Assembly: GCF_016808095.1 (NCBI RefSeq) | Contig: NC_068973.1 | Span: forward strand, 1,358,501-1,422,500 | Reading direction: 5' to 3' | Length of the DNA stretch: 64,000 nt | Source: Vigna angularis | Taxonomy: Eukaryota > Streptophyta > Magnoliopsida > Fabales > Fabaceae | In this document: piece after piece, positions 1 to 11,842 of the stretch | How positions within the stretch are numbered: position 1 is the stretch's first letter | Layout: each line of letters starts with the position of its first letter | Notes under the pieces: generated by a model | Databases searched by the model: none | Told to the model about the DNA's origin: nothing | What the model saw: only the letters and a program-made list of their open reading frames with translations | Program-made: the position numbers and the translations under genes

Positions 1-1207
1 TTATGTTAATGTAAAATTTGAACAGTTTCATGTTTTAATCTATAACTGCAATAAAACTCAAAACTTAAAATGAAGAAGACATGTCTAATAGATGTTGATC
101 AGATGAGTCTTTGTGATTCACCTTATATACAATAAAACACTATGTCAAGGTCCACTATGCCTAATTAGTAAATGTTGATCAATTAAATGATAAGAACAAT
201 CTAAAACTTTAAATTGTCATTAACTCACAATATTTCCAAAGCTCGAGTAAATAATGTAAGGAAAGTCTTTAAGCGAATTTGATGAAACTTAAACTTTACT
301 AAAACATTTATTGAGATTAAAATTAAAATTGAAATATTCTCTAATTTGTTCGATAAAAACATATATATTTCATAACATAACTATCTACAGTATGATGCAC
401 ATTGTTATCACTTTTAAAATACTTAATAATTAAATTAGGTTCAACAATAGTGACCAAGAGTTAAAAAAAAAATACTCCAATTAAGCTAAAAATGACTTGT
501 TCAAAAAATAATAGATTAAAAGGTATGCTAACTTATTAAAATAAAACTTAGTTAAACTAACAATGTCTTATCCAAGATATGTTTATTTGTACTGTAGCAT
601 TAATCTCTTTAATAAAACTTAAATAGTTTGTCAAAAATTAAACAAAATATATAAAATCTATCGAACTATTAAAAAAATATTAAAAATATTTTTATTGTAT
701 GTTATAGTTATTTATCTAATAATAACAATTTAAAACCACACACACACATAATACAAACATAATTCAAGTCTACCTTCTTTTTTTTGTATTATTTGTTATT
801 TTTCACAAATTAAATAAGATGTAATAAACTCTTCTAATCCGTGTAAATTTAATTATAGTTATTTTTTTATTTAGAATTGGATTAATACATTACTTGGATC
901 CTTAAATTATGTTACAGAACAATTTTCTAATTCATTTGTGCGATTATTTTGTCTTTTTTTATTTATTTCTTTTAGAAATTCGGCTCCAGGTCGGTTGATC
1001 TTTTGTTTCTCTCTGTGAGAACAGATATGGAATGGAACCCTAACAGAAAAATAGGAGTGAGGTTTGAAACAGGAGCTTGTATCTGTCGCAAAATCTGAGT
1101 TACTCAGTACCAAGCTCAGGTAACATCATTGTCCTTCAATCCTTTGCCTTTTCAATTTTCAGGAATTTTCTTCAATTCGAAAAGCTTGTGTTTTTCACCC
1201 CATCACC
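1..1207. other. AT-rich upstream flank of the first mTERF gene
   Basis: No gene is visible. The stretch is AT-rich, and from about 110 onward it aligns by eye, with many indels, to about 6325-7860 in front of the second mTERF gene. The last 160 bp or so before the ATG are almost identical in the two copies, so the proximal promoter and 5' leader were duplicated with the gene. Confidence 0.6.
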
Positions 1208-3140
1208 ATGTTGAATAAACTTCTGTACTTGAAATGTGTCACTTCCACAGCAACATCACCTTACCCTTTTATCCACCACTACCCATTCCTCCTTTCTCTC
1301 TGTTTCTGCACAACCACTTCAAATTCACGCTCATTTGCGGTATCCTACCTCATTGACAACTTTGGATTCTCTCCTGAATCTGCTTCCAAAACATCTAAGT
1401 CCTACAATATTTGTTTCCAGACCTTAGAAAAGCCCGAGACAGTGATCAGGTTCTTCAGAAATCACGGTTTCTCTAATATTCAAATAAACTATATGGTTAC
1501 AAAGGCACCGTGGTTGCTTTCTTGTGACCCCTGCAAAAGGTTATTGCCAAAGTTTGAGTTTTTTCTCTCAAAGGATGTTTCTAGCTCTGAAATTGTTGAC
1601 CTAATAAGTAAGTACCCTAGAGTACTGCGTCCAAGCCTGGAGAATCATATAGTCCCAACCTATGAATTGATATATAAGTTCTTGCAATCTCATGTGAGGA
1701 CTACTCGTTGTATGTTTGGTAATACATTTTACTCTTGCGGGGATCGTCTGGCGCACAACATCATATTGCTGCTAGAGAATGAAGTAAAAGAATCAAACAT
1801 TGCAAGATTGCTTGGGAACCATAGTAAGGTGATCTTTGCCTCAAATGATATAATTAAGTTGGTGAAGGAAGTAAAGGATTTGGGGTTTGATCCTTCAAAA
1901 GCAACTTTTGTTATAGCGTTGATGGCCATAAAAAAAACAAGTCCTTCCCTGTGGAAGGAGAAAGTTGATACCTTCAAGAAATGGGGTTGGTCTGATGAAG
2001 CTGTGTCTGAAGCATTTAGGAGGCACCCTCACGTTATGTTGACATCTATTAAAAAAATAAATGCTGTGATGAACCTTTGGGTCAATCAGTTGGGAAGGGA
2101 TGCTTTGGAACTTGTCCATTGTCCAAAGATTTTCGGTTTGAGTATAGAAAAGACAATCATGCCAAGGGCCCGTGTTCTCCAGCATTTACTTGCTAAAGGC
2201 TTGAGGAAAAGTGCCAGCTTTGTTTCTCCGATTAGTGTTTCTGAAAAGTTATTTCTTGCAAGGTTTGTGACATGTTTTAAGGAGGAATCATGTCAACTAT
2301 TAAAGCTGTATCAGGAAAAAGTTAGTGTTCAAGGAAAAGAGGAGGTTGGTGCAGCATTGGGCAGTTCTCAAATTGTTAAATCATGAGAAATTTCTCTGGT
2401 TCAAGCTTGCTGTCTATGTTAAACTACTTGGTGCGTTATAAATGATTGAATCATGAAAAGCTTAGCACAAATTCTTTAAAATAATAATCTTCAATGTTTT
2501 TGTATAACCTAGCATAAATATCATGTTTAGATGTTGCGTTTTTTATAAAGATGTATTTTCATCCGTGTACTTTTGAATTTGGACTGGCATGGATCTTATA
2601 GGATAGGGAAGATATCATAACAAATAACAAAACTCCTTTAACTTTTTCGTAACATAATATTTTGTTCCTCGTTAGTGGAAAAATAATGTCAAATTATTGC
2701 TCTGACGTTTTGATGGGTAATACATCAAATGACAACATCTGGATACACCATTGTGGTTTGTATGGTATCTTGTGATGGTTAAGTGTGTCTTAATGAGATC
2801 ATACTAACTAAGGATCAGTAGCTTACTTCCTGCTTTATGTATGAATTTCAATCATCAGGTTTGATCTGGAAAAACAAAACTTATCTTCTGAAAATGGTGC
2901 TTTCAAAGCTTTTGACCCTTTTTCAATTTATGTTAAAAAAAAAGTCATGTCCTTATTTGCAGTATAGTTGTCAATTGGTCACGTCAACTTGATCGGGCAT
3001 ATGTGAGACAAGTTCTTTGCTTGGACAAAGATGGGGAAAATGTATGGATGTTAAATGATAGAATCATATAGCTGGAAAAACTTGTTACTGTTTAACTTTA
3101 TGGGATTGGATTTTTTTCTTCTTTTTCTTCATGGACTGTA
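110..3140 (+). repeat. Segmental duplication, copy 1 (carries mTERF gene 1)
   Basis: The segment matches 6325-9880 in the same orientation. Identity is very high over the gene and its proximal leader. It falls off upstream and downstream, but shared landmarks persist, for example the TAATCCGTGTAAATTTA block upstream and the GGACTGGCATGGATCTT block downstream. Both borders are estimated by eye. The offset is 6653 bp at the start codons and smaller further upstream, so indels have accumulated. Confidence 0.75.
1208..2386 (+). CDS. mTERF-family protein, tandem copy 1 (392 aa)
   Basis: This is an intronless gene for a mitochondrial transcription termination factor (mTERF) family protein. Plant members go to mitochondria or plastids and act in organellar transcription, splicing or RNA processing; this protein's target is unknown. 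Residues 1-35 are hydrophobic and rich in Ser/Thr with few acidic residues, fitting an organellar presequence. From about residue 45 (SYLIDNFGFSPESA) to 370 there are repeated helical mTERF units of about 30-35 residues, such as FFRNHGFSNIQI followed by a P-W/R-LL turn, then FLSKDVSSSEIVDLISKYPRVL, and later VKDLGFDPSKATF and KKWGWSDEAVSEAFRRHP. The length fits the small plant mTERF class. The first ATG of the open frame follows a leader conserved with copy 2. The frame is intact. The tandem arrangement resembles the mTERF cluster known on Arabidopsis chromosome 1. Confidence 0.93.
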   Translation: MLNKLLYLKCVTSTATSPYPFIHHYPFLLSLCFCTTTSNSRSFAVSYLIDNFGFSPESASKTSKSYNICFQTLEKPETVIRFFRNHGFSNIQINYMVTKAPWLLSCDPCKRLLPKFEFFLSKDVSSSEIVDLISKYPRVLRPSLENHIVPTYELIYKFLQSHVRTTRCMFGNTFYSCGDRLAHNIILLLENEVKESNIARLLGNHSKVIFASNDIIKLVKEVKDLGFDPSKATFVIALMAIKKTSPSLWKEKVDTFKKWGWSDEAVSEAFRRHPHVMLTSIKKINAVMNLWVNQLGRDALELVHCPKIFGLSIEKTIMPRARVLQHLLAKGLRKSASFVSPISVSEKLFLARFVTCFKEESCQLLKLYQEKVSVQGKEEVGAALGSSQIVKS

Positions 3141-3489
3141 TTACCATAGTATGAGCTTTTATCTGTAGGTAAATGTAAACAGTTTGTCTTCATGTTGAAC
3201 AAGTATTGCTAATTCAAGTTTAATTGTTGCTTGATTTTCTTACTCCTATGGGTTTTCTTTTAATATTTGACTTTGTAATGCTTTCTTGTGTTGTAGGAGT
3301 GCAGGCTTGGGACAAGCCTTGGAGAAATGATAAAGTTCTACATCATGACTTAGTGTTCAATTGTTGAAGTAGTAGAAATTTCACCTTTGCTCATACGGAT
3401 AGGGTTTCCTACACACATATTTGTTTCTTTTATTTAATTTATTGTTTAGTATTTCTAGTTTTCTAAAAAAAACAAATTATTTCATTTTT
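2387..3489. other. 3' flank of mTERF gene 1
   Basis: No coding sequence is seen. To about 3140 it is a diverged copy of the DNA after mTERF gene 2. Homology fades near 3140-3300, shortly before the hAT relic. Transcript end and polyadenylation sites cannot be fixed from sequence alone. Confidence 0.5.
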
Positions 3490-5020
3490 AGTTGATTGAG
3501 ACTGATTTACAATGTTTGGAAGTGGGACTGTATCAAATTCTTGTGATCCCAATATTAGTGCATCTTCACTTCCTAGACCTAGAAGTAAAAATGCATGAGG
3601 AAACAAGACCAACATTGGATGGAAACACGGAATAGATGTTTGGCAATGGAAAAAAAAGTTAAATGTAATCATTGCTCAAAAATATTCAATGGAGGAATTT
3701 TTACATTCAAGTGTCATATTGCCGATAGTAGATAGGATTTTGAACCCTGTGCTTTAGTTCCAGAAGAAGTGAAAGTTGTAATGATGAAAGTTATGGCAGA
3801 GGCTAAGGATGTTTTAGAAAAGAGAGGACGGAATACAATTGAAGAGTTTGATGATAAGCATTTGAAGAGGTGGATACCAAAGTATGATCTTCAAAAATAA
3901 AGGAAAGGGCAAATTTGGTCAAGGTGTTCAATCTACTTTACATCAAGTGTATAAGAAAGGGGATAAATAAAAAGTTGATGCTAAAATGGCAGAATTTTTT
4001 TACATGAATGCCATTCCATTCAATGTTATTAGATATCTTTCACTTGCAAAAATGTGAGATGATTGGAAGATATGGAGTTGGCTACAAACATCCATAATAC
4101 ATTGATATTAGATAAAAACTTTAGAAACAAATAGTGCAAAAAATTGCTGTAATCCTTGTAAGATACAAGGAGGAGTGGAAGCTTCAACTTTGATGAGTGA
4201 AAATAAAGCAAATTTGGAACTTCAGAAAAATTGAGCATGTGGTATTTAATAGTTGGTTCTGGAAGAATGTAATCACTTATCTCAAAGTTGTTATCTCTTT
4301 TGATGGTGATCTATCAACAAGTGGATTCAGACGTAAAACCCACAATGTAAAACTCACAATGAGTTTCATTTATGAAGAAATAGATTATGTTAAAGAGGAG
4401 ATCAAAATTAACTTTAATAATATTAAGAAAAAGTAAAATTTATAAACCTTTTTTTTTAATTTTCATTCTTTATTTTGTGTAATTATTTCTAACATCGCAC
4501 TTGTAGTTATGAACTTGTTTGGAACATGATTGATTGATGAGGTGAAATAATTAGCTTCATAGACCTTTGCACGCTGTTGCATATTAATTTTAGAAATGAT
4601 GATGCTGAGGTAAAAGAAGGGTTGTGTGAATTCATGAAAAGATTGGTCAATGATATTGTGCAAAAGGAAAAAATTTAGTTTGCAACTTAGAGTTTCATTA
4701 TGCAAAATGACTTTTTTCAATGGAAAATGTAAAAGATTGTAGGAAAGTTATGCTTCTTGGAGAATGATGGAAGATGTTTGGAGATGAAATTCTGGTATTT
4801 GAGTTTTGAACTTAACTTGTAGTTCTTTTAGGTATGAGCATAATTTGAGCTCATTTAAAATGGTAAGTCAAATTTGTTAAGTTATTTTTGGATTTTAAGC
4901 ATTCATATTTATATTTATAGGTTCACACAAAAAGAAGAAACCATTTGCATTAAGAAAAGGTGAATGACTTGGTTTAGTTCTTATATAATATAGAGCTTTC
5001 GATTAATGAAGTCAACTAGT
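3490..5020 (+). mobile_element. Decayed hAT (Ac-like) transposase gene
   Basis: Scattered frames on the + strand match successive parts of plant hAT transposases, in the right order. At 3661-3727 there is a BED zinc-finger piece (KCNHCSKIFNGGIFTFKCHI). At 3780-3900 there is a conserved linker with EKRGRNTIEEF. Near 3985-4040 the block FFYMNAIPFNVI appears. At 4280-4430 the piece KVVISFDGD...MSFIYEEIDYVKEEI resembles the block before the C-terminal domain. At 4921-5000 HTKKRNHLH...VNDLV...LYNIELS resembles the end of the dimerisation (hATC) region. The frames are broken by many stops and shifts, so this is a pseudogene. Terminal inverted repeats and a target duplication were not found, and the borders mark only recognisable coding remains. 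Confidence 0.72.
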
Positions 5021-6324
5021 TTGACCTTCCTAGCTCAGTTAAATGAGTTGATTATTATGTGCTCAGGAGATCCGGTTGGTGAGACCAGACTATGGTGTTT
5101 TATATGATTAGCCAGCATAAAGACAACATAACAAAGATAAACCTGAGTCAACTAAATAATACGATTAAGACATGTTTGACTTGTAATTAGGTTAGTGATA
5201 AGTAAAAGTTCATTATGAGTAGTAGTATAAGTAAGTGACTAGGTAAAGTAATTGACATTTGGAATTGTTTCATTCAATATAAGTTTTATTCATACAAATG
5301 TTAACTTAAACATTAAAGTACATTCTACAAGTGATTTAGACTATTAACTATCTTGAACACATGAAAAGTTAAAAACTACTCAAAGGTTGAAGGATATAGA
5401 AAGTTGAGGTGGCAAAAATGTCTAATCAATAATGTAGAAACAATTATCATTAGAGACCAATTTCAATTGATTACAGTTTTTATTGAAAATTTAGTGTGTG
5501 TATTATCATAACCATGCTTTTAATAGTACATACATCGGTAATATTTAGTTACTATTGCTCCTTCTGGTTTGGAACTATTTTTACAAATCACATTTGGGTT
5601 CTTAATTGTGTTGTTCATAAACATCTTCAAATATCATGAAAGATCGTGTGAGGTTGCAACTTGGATGTAAAATCTCTATAATCAATTGATGCTTGAACAA
5701 GTTTAGTGGAGATGACATTTAGTGAGATTATTACCAAGCTCAAGAATCTGAATGCTTGCAATACCATGAGGGAAATTAGACAGAACTTCCATCAATTTTT
5801 TTTTTATGGCACTACTAATTATTATGTACTTGCATCAATTTCACTATTAAAAGAAGATATTACTCTAAGATGGTTGTTATATAAATACTTTTAACGTAAC
5901 CAATTGTGACTAATTGAATAAAACGATTTTGATTCAAGAGAAATTTTAGTTGATGAAGTTTTAGATTATATCTTCGATATGAAAAAGAAAAGTATTCAAA
6001 TTTGTTTAGTTTGGATGTGCATAGTTAATTCACGTTTGAGAGAAATTATATATATAAAAAAATGTTAAGTTAATATATAGATGTCTTAATTTAATTTATT
6101 GTGAATTTTTTTTTCTCTAAAACTATTTATGAGAAGTTTAATCAAAATGTTTTCTATCATGCTTCTACATTAGGAACAATGAGAGTTTAGTCACAATTTG
6201 GGTGTTTTAAAATTTAGAACATTAATTTATCACACATAATAATTCTAAACACGAAGACAAACTAAACTCTTTTACTCTTATTATCATCAATAAAAATATG
6301 ATATTTTTATTGTTTTAACTGAGT
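5021..6324. other. AT-rich spacer between the duplicated blocks
   Basis: No gene is recognised. A 62-codon frame at 5706-5894 has no recognisable motif and lies in repeat-like DNA. The stretch probably holds more transposon debris following the hAT relic, but no termini are visible. Confidence 0.4.
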
Positions 6325-9300
6325 GCATGTGATTAATCTTACAAACAATAACATGCCAAGTTTTACTATATTTACTATATTTTATAATAGATGTTATTAT
6401 GAAAATAATCTAAGATTTTAAATTATCATGAACTCAAAATATTTTCAGTCATGTAGAGAATGTCTTTAATAAATCCGTACAAAATTTAAGCTTCATTTAA
6501 ATATTTCTTAGGATTCAAGTTAAAATTGAAATGTCTGCTAACTTTATCTAATATGGTGTTCATTATTATAAGTAAAAAAAAAAATTCAAAGCTTCTTTTA
6601 AAAATATTGTTAACTATCAAAGAGGTTGTGTAAGGAAAAAATTAACAACACATTCAATGTTTTTTTTTTACTTCAAAGCTTCACAAACAAGAGGAATAAG
6701 AAAACATCCATGTGAGTTCAAACTAATTGAACATAAAATTATTTGCAATAGTTACACTTTTTTTTACCTATATTAAAAACCTTCTTGAAAAAAAAAGAAC
6801 AAGTATCATTTTGCAAGTCTCAAGAACATGCTAAAATTTCTTCCTATCCTAAGATTTTTTTTAAAATATATTACTTGTCTTCATACCAATAAATTAGTAA
6901 GGAGATTTCAACCGTTGTACAAGATATCATCATTTCTAGAAATAAAAAAAGTTATTATCTTTTTATCACTAGATATTGTATTTGTTTTGAGTCATAAATG
7001 ATTTACTAAAAAAATATCTATTTAAGTTAAAAATTACTTGTAAAAAAAAAAAAACTTAAATTGAGTTAGTTAGAAATAACATAGAGCTAGAAGAATTCTC
7101 AAATTAAGCTAAAAAGACGGGTTAAAATATTTCGTTAAAGTCACAATAACTTATTGAAATAATTAAATTAACCATTGTTTAAATAATACTTTATTTGTAA
7201 TTAGCCTTCTTAATGAAACTTGGATGATTTGTAAAAAATTAAACATAACCTTTGTAATAAAACAAATTAGGATAAAAATACTAAAGAATTTTTTTTATAT
7301 TTTATCTTGTATATTATAATTATTTATCTACCTAAAAGAAAGAGAAAAATTAATCCAAATATATTTGATACATTATCTCATATTTATCTGCACATTATCT
7401 CACCGTACATATATTGAAACAAAATAAAAAAAAAATTGACTTTTTTTTTGTGTTATTCTGATTATTTACAAATAAAAGAAAATGCAGTTAACCCTTCTAA
7501 TCCGTGTAAATTTATTTATAGTTATTTTTGTTTAAAATTGAGTTGATCATAATATATTACTTAGTTATATTACAGAAAAAAAAATTATTCTAATTGATTT
7601 GTGCGATTATTATTATTATATATTTTTTAAATTTTGGCTCCATGTCTTTAATTCTACACAGTTGATAATTTGTTTCTATATCGAATGGAACCCTAGCAGA
7701 AAAATAGGAGCCAGGTTTGAAGCAGGAGCTTGTATCTATCTCAAAATCTGAGTTACTCAGTACCAAGCTCAGGTAACATCATTGTCTTTCAATCCTTTGC
7801 CTTTTCAATTTTCAGGAATTTTCTTCAATTCGAAAAGCTTGTGTTTTTCACCCCATCACCATGTTGAATAAACTTCTGTACTTGAAATGTGTCACTTCCA
7901 CAGCAACATCACCTTACCCTTTTATCCACCACTACCCATTCCTCCTTTCTCTCTGTTTCTGCACAGCCACTTCAAATTCACCCTCATTTGCGGTATCCTA
8001 CCTCGTTGACAACTTTGGATTCTCTCCTGAATCTGCTTCCAAAACATCTAAGTCCTACAATATTTGTTTCCAGACCTCAGAAAAGCCCGAGACAGTGGTC
8101 AGATTCTTCAGAAATCACGGTTTCTCTAATGTCCAAATAAACCATATGGTTAGAAGGTCACCATGGTTGCTTTCTTGTGACCCATGCAAAAGGTTATTGC
8201 CAAAGTTTGAATTTTTACTCTCAAAGGGTGTTTCTAGCTCTGAAATTGTTGACCTAGTGAATAAGTACCCTACAGTACTGGGTTCAAGCCTGAAGAATCA
8301 GATAGTTCCAAACTATGAATTGATATATAAGTTCTTGCAATCTGATGTGAAGACTATTGGTTGTATGCTTGGTAATTCATTTTTCTGTCGGGGCGATCTT
8401 CTAGCACACAACATCAGATTGCTGCTGGAGAATGGAGTGAGAGAATCGAACATTGCAAGATTGCTTGGGAACCGTTGTAAGGGGGTCTTTGGCTCAAATG
8501 ATATGGTTAAGTTGGTGAAGGAAGTAAAGGATTTGGGATTTGATCCTTCAAAAGCAGCTTTTGCTATAGCGTTGATGGCCAAAAAAGAAACGACTCCTTC
8601 CATGTGGAAGCAGAAAGTTGATACCTTCAAGAAATGGGGTTGGTCTGATGAAGCCTTGTCTGAAGCATTTAGGAGGCACCCTCACGTTATGTTGGCATCC
8701 ATCAAAAAAATAAATATTGTGCTGAACTTTTGGGTCAATCAGTTGGGTAGGGATGCTTTGGAACTTGTCCAATTTCCAAAGATTTTCGGGTTGAGTATGG
8801 AAAAGACAATCATTCCAAGGTATCGTGTTTTCCAGCATTTACTTGCTGAAGGCTTGAGGAAAAGCAGTGCCAGCTTTATTACGCCGATTGCTGTTTCTGA
8901 AAAGGTCTTTATTAAAACCTTTGTGACATGTTTTAAGGAGGAATCATGTCAACTATTAAAGTTGTACCAGGAAAAAGTTAGTGTTCAAGGAAAAGAGGAG
9001 GTTGGTGCAGCATGGGGCAGTTCTCAAATTGTTAACTCATGAGTATAAATTTGTCTGGTTCAAGCTTGCTGTCTAAATTCAACTACTTGGTGCGTTATAA
9101 ATGATTGGAGCATTAGAAGCTTAGCACAAATTCTTTAAAATAATAACATCCAATGTTTTTACGTAACCTAGCATACAATAGCATGTTTTGTTGTTCCCTT
9201 TGTTATAAAGATGCATTTGTCATCCTTGTATCTTGAGTATGGACTGGCATGGATCTTTTAGCTACTGGTTTTTATTGATCTCTTTTTTAGGTTTGGCTTG

Positions 9301-9880
9301 TTGCCAGAAAATTTCTAACGTTTTTGTTAAGGGGGCTCATTGATATCTGGGTCCATGTTTCATTTTTCCTTGTTAGGGCAATTTAACAATGTATCTCAGA
9401 CAGTTAGCAGGGAAATATATTGAATGACAGCTTCTGGATAGCATTAGAGGCTATTTAATTTCTTAGTTTTCTAGTCTGTATGGTTACTATGGATGGATAA
9501 GTGTTTCTGAGAGGATACAATGGATCAGTAGCTTACCTCGTTCTTCAATTTTGCAGTTTTTTCACCAGGTTTGATGAAGAAAAAACTTAGCTAGTTTAGT
9601 ATGTTTCTGTCTTTGATAATTTAGTGGTGCTTTGCAAGAAGTTTCAATGTGATTTAGTTTACGTGGAAAAAAGTTATGTTCTTTTTTTCTGCATAGTGAT
9701 CAACTGGTTATGCCAGTAAGATAAAACAGGTGTGAGATAAGTTCTTTTGTTGGAAAAAAGATTGAGAAAATGCATTACATTATGATAGAATCGTGAAGCT
9801 GTAAGAACTTGTTAATTTTTTACTTTATGTAATCCAGCTTTTCTTTTTCTTTTTCATGCATTTGTATTAGTTTACTTTGA
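6325..9880 (+). repeat. Segmental duplication, copy 2 (carries mTERF gene 2)
   Basis: This is the partner of 110-3140. The upstream part (6325-7660) is strongly diverged and indel-rich. The leader, coding region and first 150 bp downstream are close to copy 1, and downstream homology continues weakly to about 9880. The uneven divergence suggests either selection on the gene or gene conversion across it. Confidence 0.75.
7861..9042 (+). CDS. mTERF-family protein, tandem copy 2 (393 aa)
   Basis: This is a paralogue of the gene at 1208. The first 35 residues are identical and the rest differ by scattered substitutions plus one extra Ser near the C terminus (KSSASF against KSASF). The same presequence-like N terminus and mTERF repeat units are present, for example FFRNHGFSNVQI, FLLSKGVSSSEIVDLVNKYP and KKWGWSDEALSEAFRRHP. 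The frame is fully open with no introns. The leader just before the ATG, including AAAAGCTTGTGTTTTTCACC, is shared with copy 1, so the regulation may be similar. Its role is inferred only from the family: an organellar nucleic-acid-binding factor of unknown target. Many substitutions fall in the loops between repeat helices, which would fit divergence in target specificity, but I could not test this. Confidence 0.93.
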   Translation: MLNKLLYLKCVTSTATSPYPFIHHYPFLLSLCFCTATSNSPSFAVSYLVDNFGFSPESASKTSKSYNICFQTSEKPETVVRFFRNHGFSNVQINHMVRRSPWLLSCDPCKRLLPKFEFLLSKGVSSSEIVDLVNKYPTVLGSSLKNQIVPNYELIYKFLQSDVKTIGCMLGNSFFCRGDLLAHNIRLLLENGVRESNIARLLGNRCKGVFGSNDMVKLVKEVKDLGFDPSKAAFAIALMAKKETTPSMWKQKVDTFKKWGWSDEALSEAFRRHPHVMLASIKKINIVLNFWVNQLGRDALELVQFPKIFGLSMEKTIIPRYRVFQHLLAEGLRKSSASFITPIAVSEKVFIKTFVTCFKEESCQLLKLYQEKVSVQGKEEVGAAWGSSQIVNS

Positions 9881-9985
9881 TTATAATATAAGTTTAAAGA
9901 TGCTGGTAACTGCACAAGCCTTGACACAACAACAAGGTTTTGCGTGTTCAAATGTTCATGACATAGGATAAGGATTCATACATTT
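9043..9985. other. 3' flank of mTERF gene 2
   Basis: No coding sequence is seen. The first part is a diverged copy of the DNA after mTERF gene 1. From about 9940 the sequence instead resembles the DNA about 880 bp after mTERF gene 3 (13865-13965). Confidence 0.5.
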
Positions 9986-10145
9986 GACATTACCAAACTC
10001 CCTCAAAATGGTGAGAACCTTGTGCAGTGAGCATTTACAATAGAAGTGCAAACATCTGATAAGGGACATTACCAAACTCCCTCAAAATGGTGAGAGCCTT
10101 GTGCAGTGAGCCATTTACAATAGAAGTGCAAACATCTGAAAAGGG
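9986..10145 (+). repeat. 79-bp direct tandem duplication
   Basis: Two head-to-tail copies start at 9986 and 10065, each with GACATTACCAAACTCCCTC, GTGCAGTGAG and GAAGTGCAAACATCTGA. They differ at only a few positions, so the duplication is fairly young. A single diverged relative occurs at about 13885-13965, downstream of mTERF gene 3. Confidence 0.85.
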
Positions 10146-11842
10146 ACTATAGTAAGTTACAGGCTTTGTTGGTGATTTGGTGCTTCAATTGCCATAGCTA
10201 TGGTATTATTTGTACACTTCTAGGGGTGAGACATGCTTGTTATATTGGTGTGATGATTTATTATGGAAATTGATTTAGTATTACAAAATAATTTTAACAT
10301 TATTTTAATAGTATACAACTACTAAAAAGATCCCACACATCATTGGTTAAGACATTATATTACTCAAAAAAATATGTATATAAGGTTATTACTTTATTTC
10401 AAAATAATTATAACATCAATATACACATATAAAAGGATCCTATTGTACTAAGTATTATTACGAAGTAAGTCAAAATCATAACACTGTTTTGTAAAACTAA
10501 ATAAGAAAGGAAAATTTTATTGTCTAACTCCAAATTTCAACATTACTCATGTCTTGCATTGGATCAATGAGAGCATTTTCAATTGTTAACAAAGACAAAC
10601 AAGAAGAAAAAAAAACAATCAGAAAGGAAAGAGTAACCTAATGTACTAAAAACAATCCTATAACATTTTTATTGAAATAAGAATATCACACTAAAAACAA
10701 TCCTATAATATTTTTATAGAAATAAAAATATCACACTGATAAATCAACCAATAGTAAGATTTACAATAGTTCATTCTAGATTTTACAATAAAAAAGCAAA
10801 ACAAAAGTGAAATTTAGTATCATATTAAAGATATGAAAAATATTGATATGCTCTTTGAAAATGTGCATTTTTTCTATATCCTTTAGTTAAATCGTTAAAA
10901 AATATTTTACATGGCACATTTCAAATAAGTTTTTTACTAAATTAAATACATATTGTTATTTTAATTTAGTATCTTAATTATTATCTTATTCTCTTAACTA
11001 GATCACTTGTTACATATCTTTTATTTATACGAGACTGTAGAAAAGAGATGAAAATAAAATAGACAGTAAAATTATTTAAAATAATGAAAAATGAAATTAT
11101 TTTATTTATTATTTGAATTTTTTTTAAATAATTATTATTATTATTATTATTGAAAAATAAAGAAAAAAGAGGAATGCGTATCCTATAATCTCAACATTAT
11201 GACAATTGATTATCTAAACAATATAATGTACACTTAATCCATAAACGATAGTTTGTTTGAATTAGAGGTAGACTGCAAAAGGAAATAAAAAAGAAAAAAT
11301 ATAGTAGAAAATTAGGTTATTTTTCCCGAGTGAAACATTTGTTTATAGATACAATTTTTGTAATATAATCATTTTTTATATATTAATACATTTAGGAAAT
11401 AATCAGTAAAATAAAATTTCAAAATATAAATTAGAGATAAAATACAAATTAAATAAAAAAATATATAAAAATTTAATAAATAAAAAAAGTATTTTTAAAA
11501 CAATAATATATTAAAATAAATTACTTTAAAATGATTAAAGTTGAAATCATTACTTTTTCTAATTTGAATACTTTTTATTTTAATTATTAATCTAAAAAAT
11601 CTAATAATGAATACAATTATTATTCTACTCAGAAGCTTCCCTTAACCTTAAACCTTCTTTCTTTGAAAAAAGTTCTTACACTTCACCCTTGATCCTTCTC
11701 TATTTCTCAGAAAGTACTTTATCTAAACCACCACAGTTATCTCTAATCACTGTGTTAATCAGCTCCTACAATGCTATGTGTTTTCACAATTTGAAGACCA
11801 TAAATTCCTCCTTCAACACCATCAACACCACCATTCATTCAG
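10146..11842. other. AT-rich spacer and upstream region of mTERF gene 3
   Basis: No gene is seen. The sequence has poly-A/T runs and a short (ATT)n run at about 11135-11150. A small direct repeat containing ACTAAAAACAATCCTATAA occurs twice at about 10645-10720. An upstream ATG at 11771 closes after a few codons and does not start the gene. Confidence 0.4.

Noticed and set aside
1110..1180. Possible 5' UTR intron in mTERF genes 1 and 2 (CAG/GTAACATC ... TTTTCAG)
   Set aside because: The interval between donor and acceptor is only about 45 bp, below the usual minimum for plant introns.
5706..5894. 62-codon open frame that might be a gene
   Set aside because: No recognisable motif, no promoter context, and it lies in repeat-like DNA; at most a weak retrotransposon Gag resemblance.
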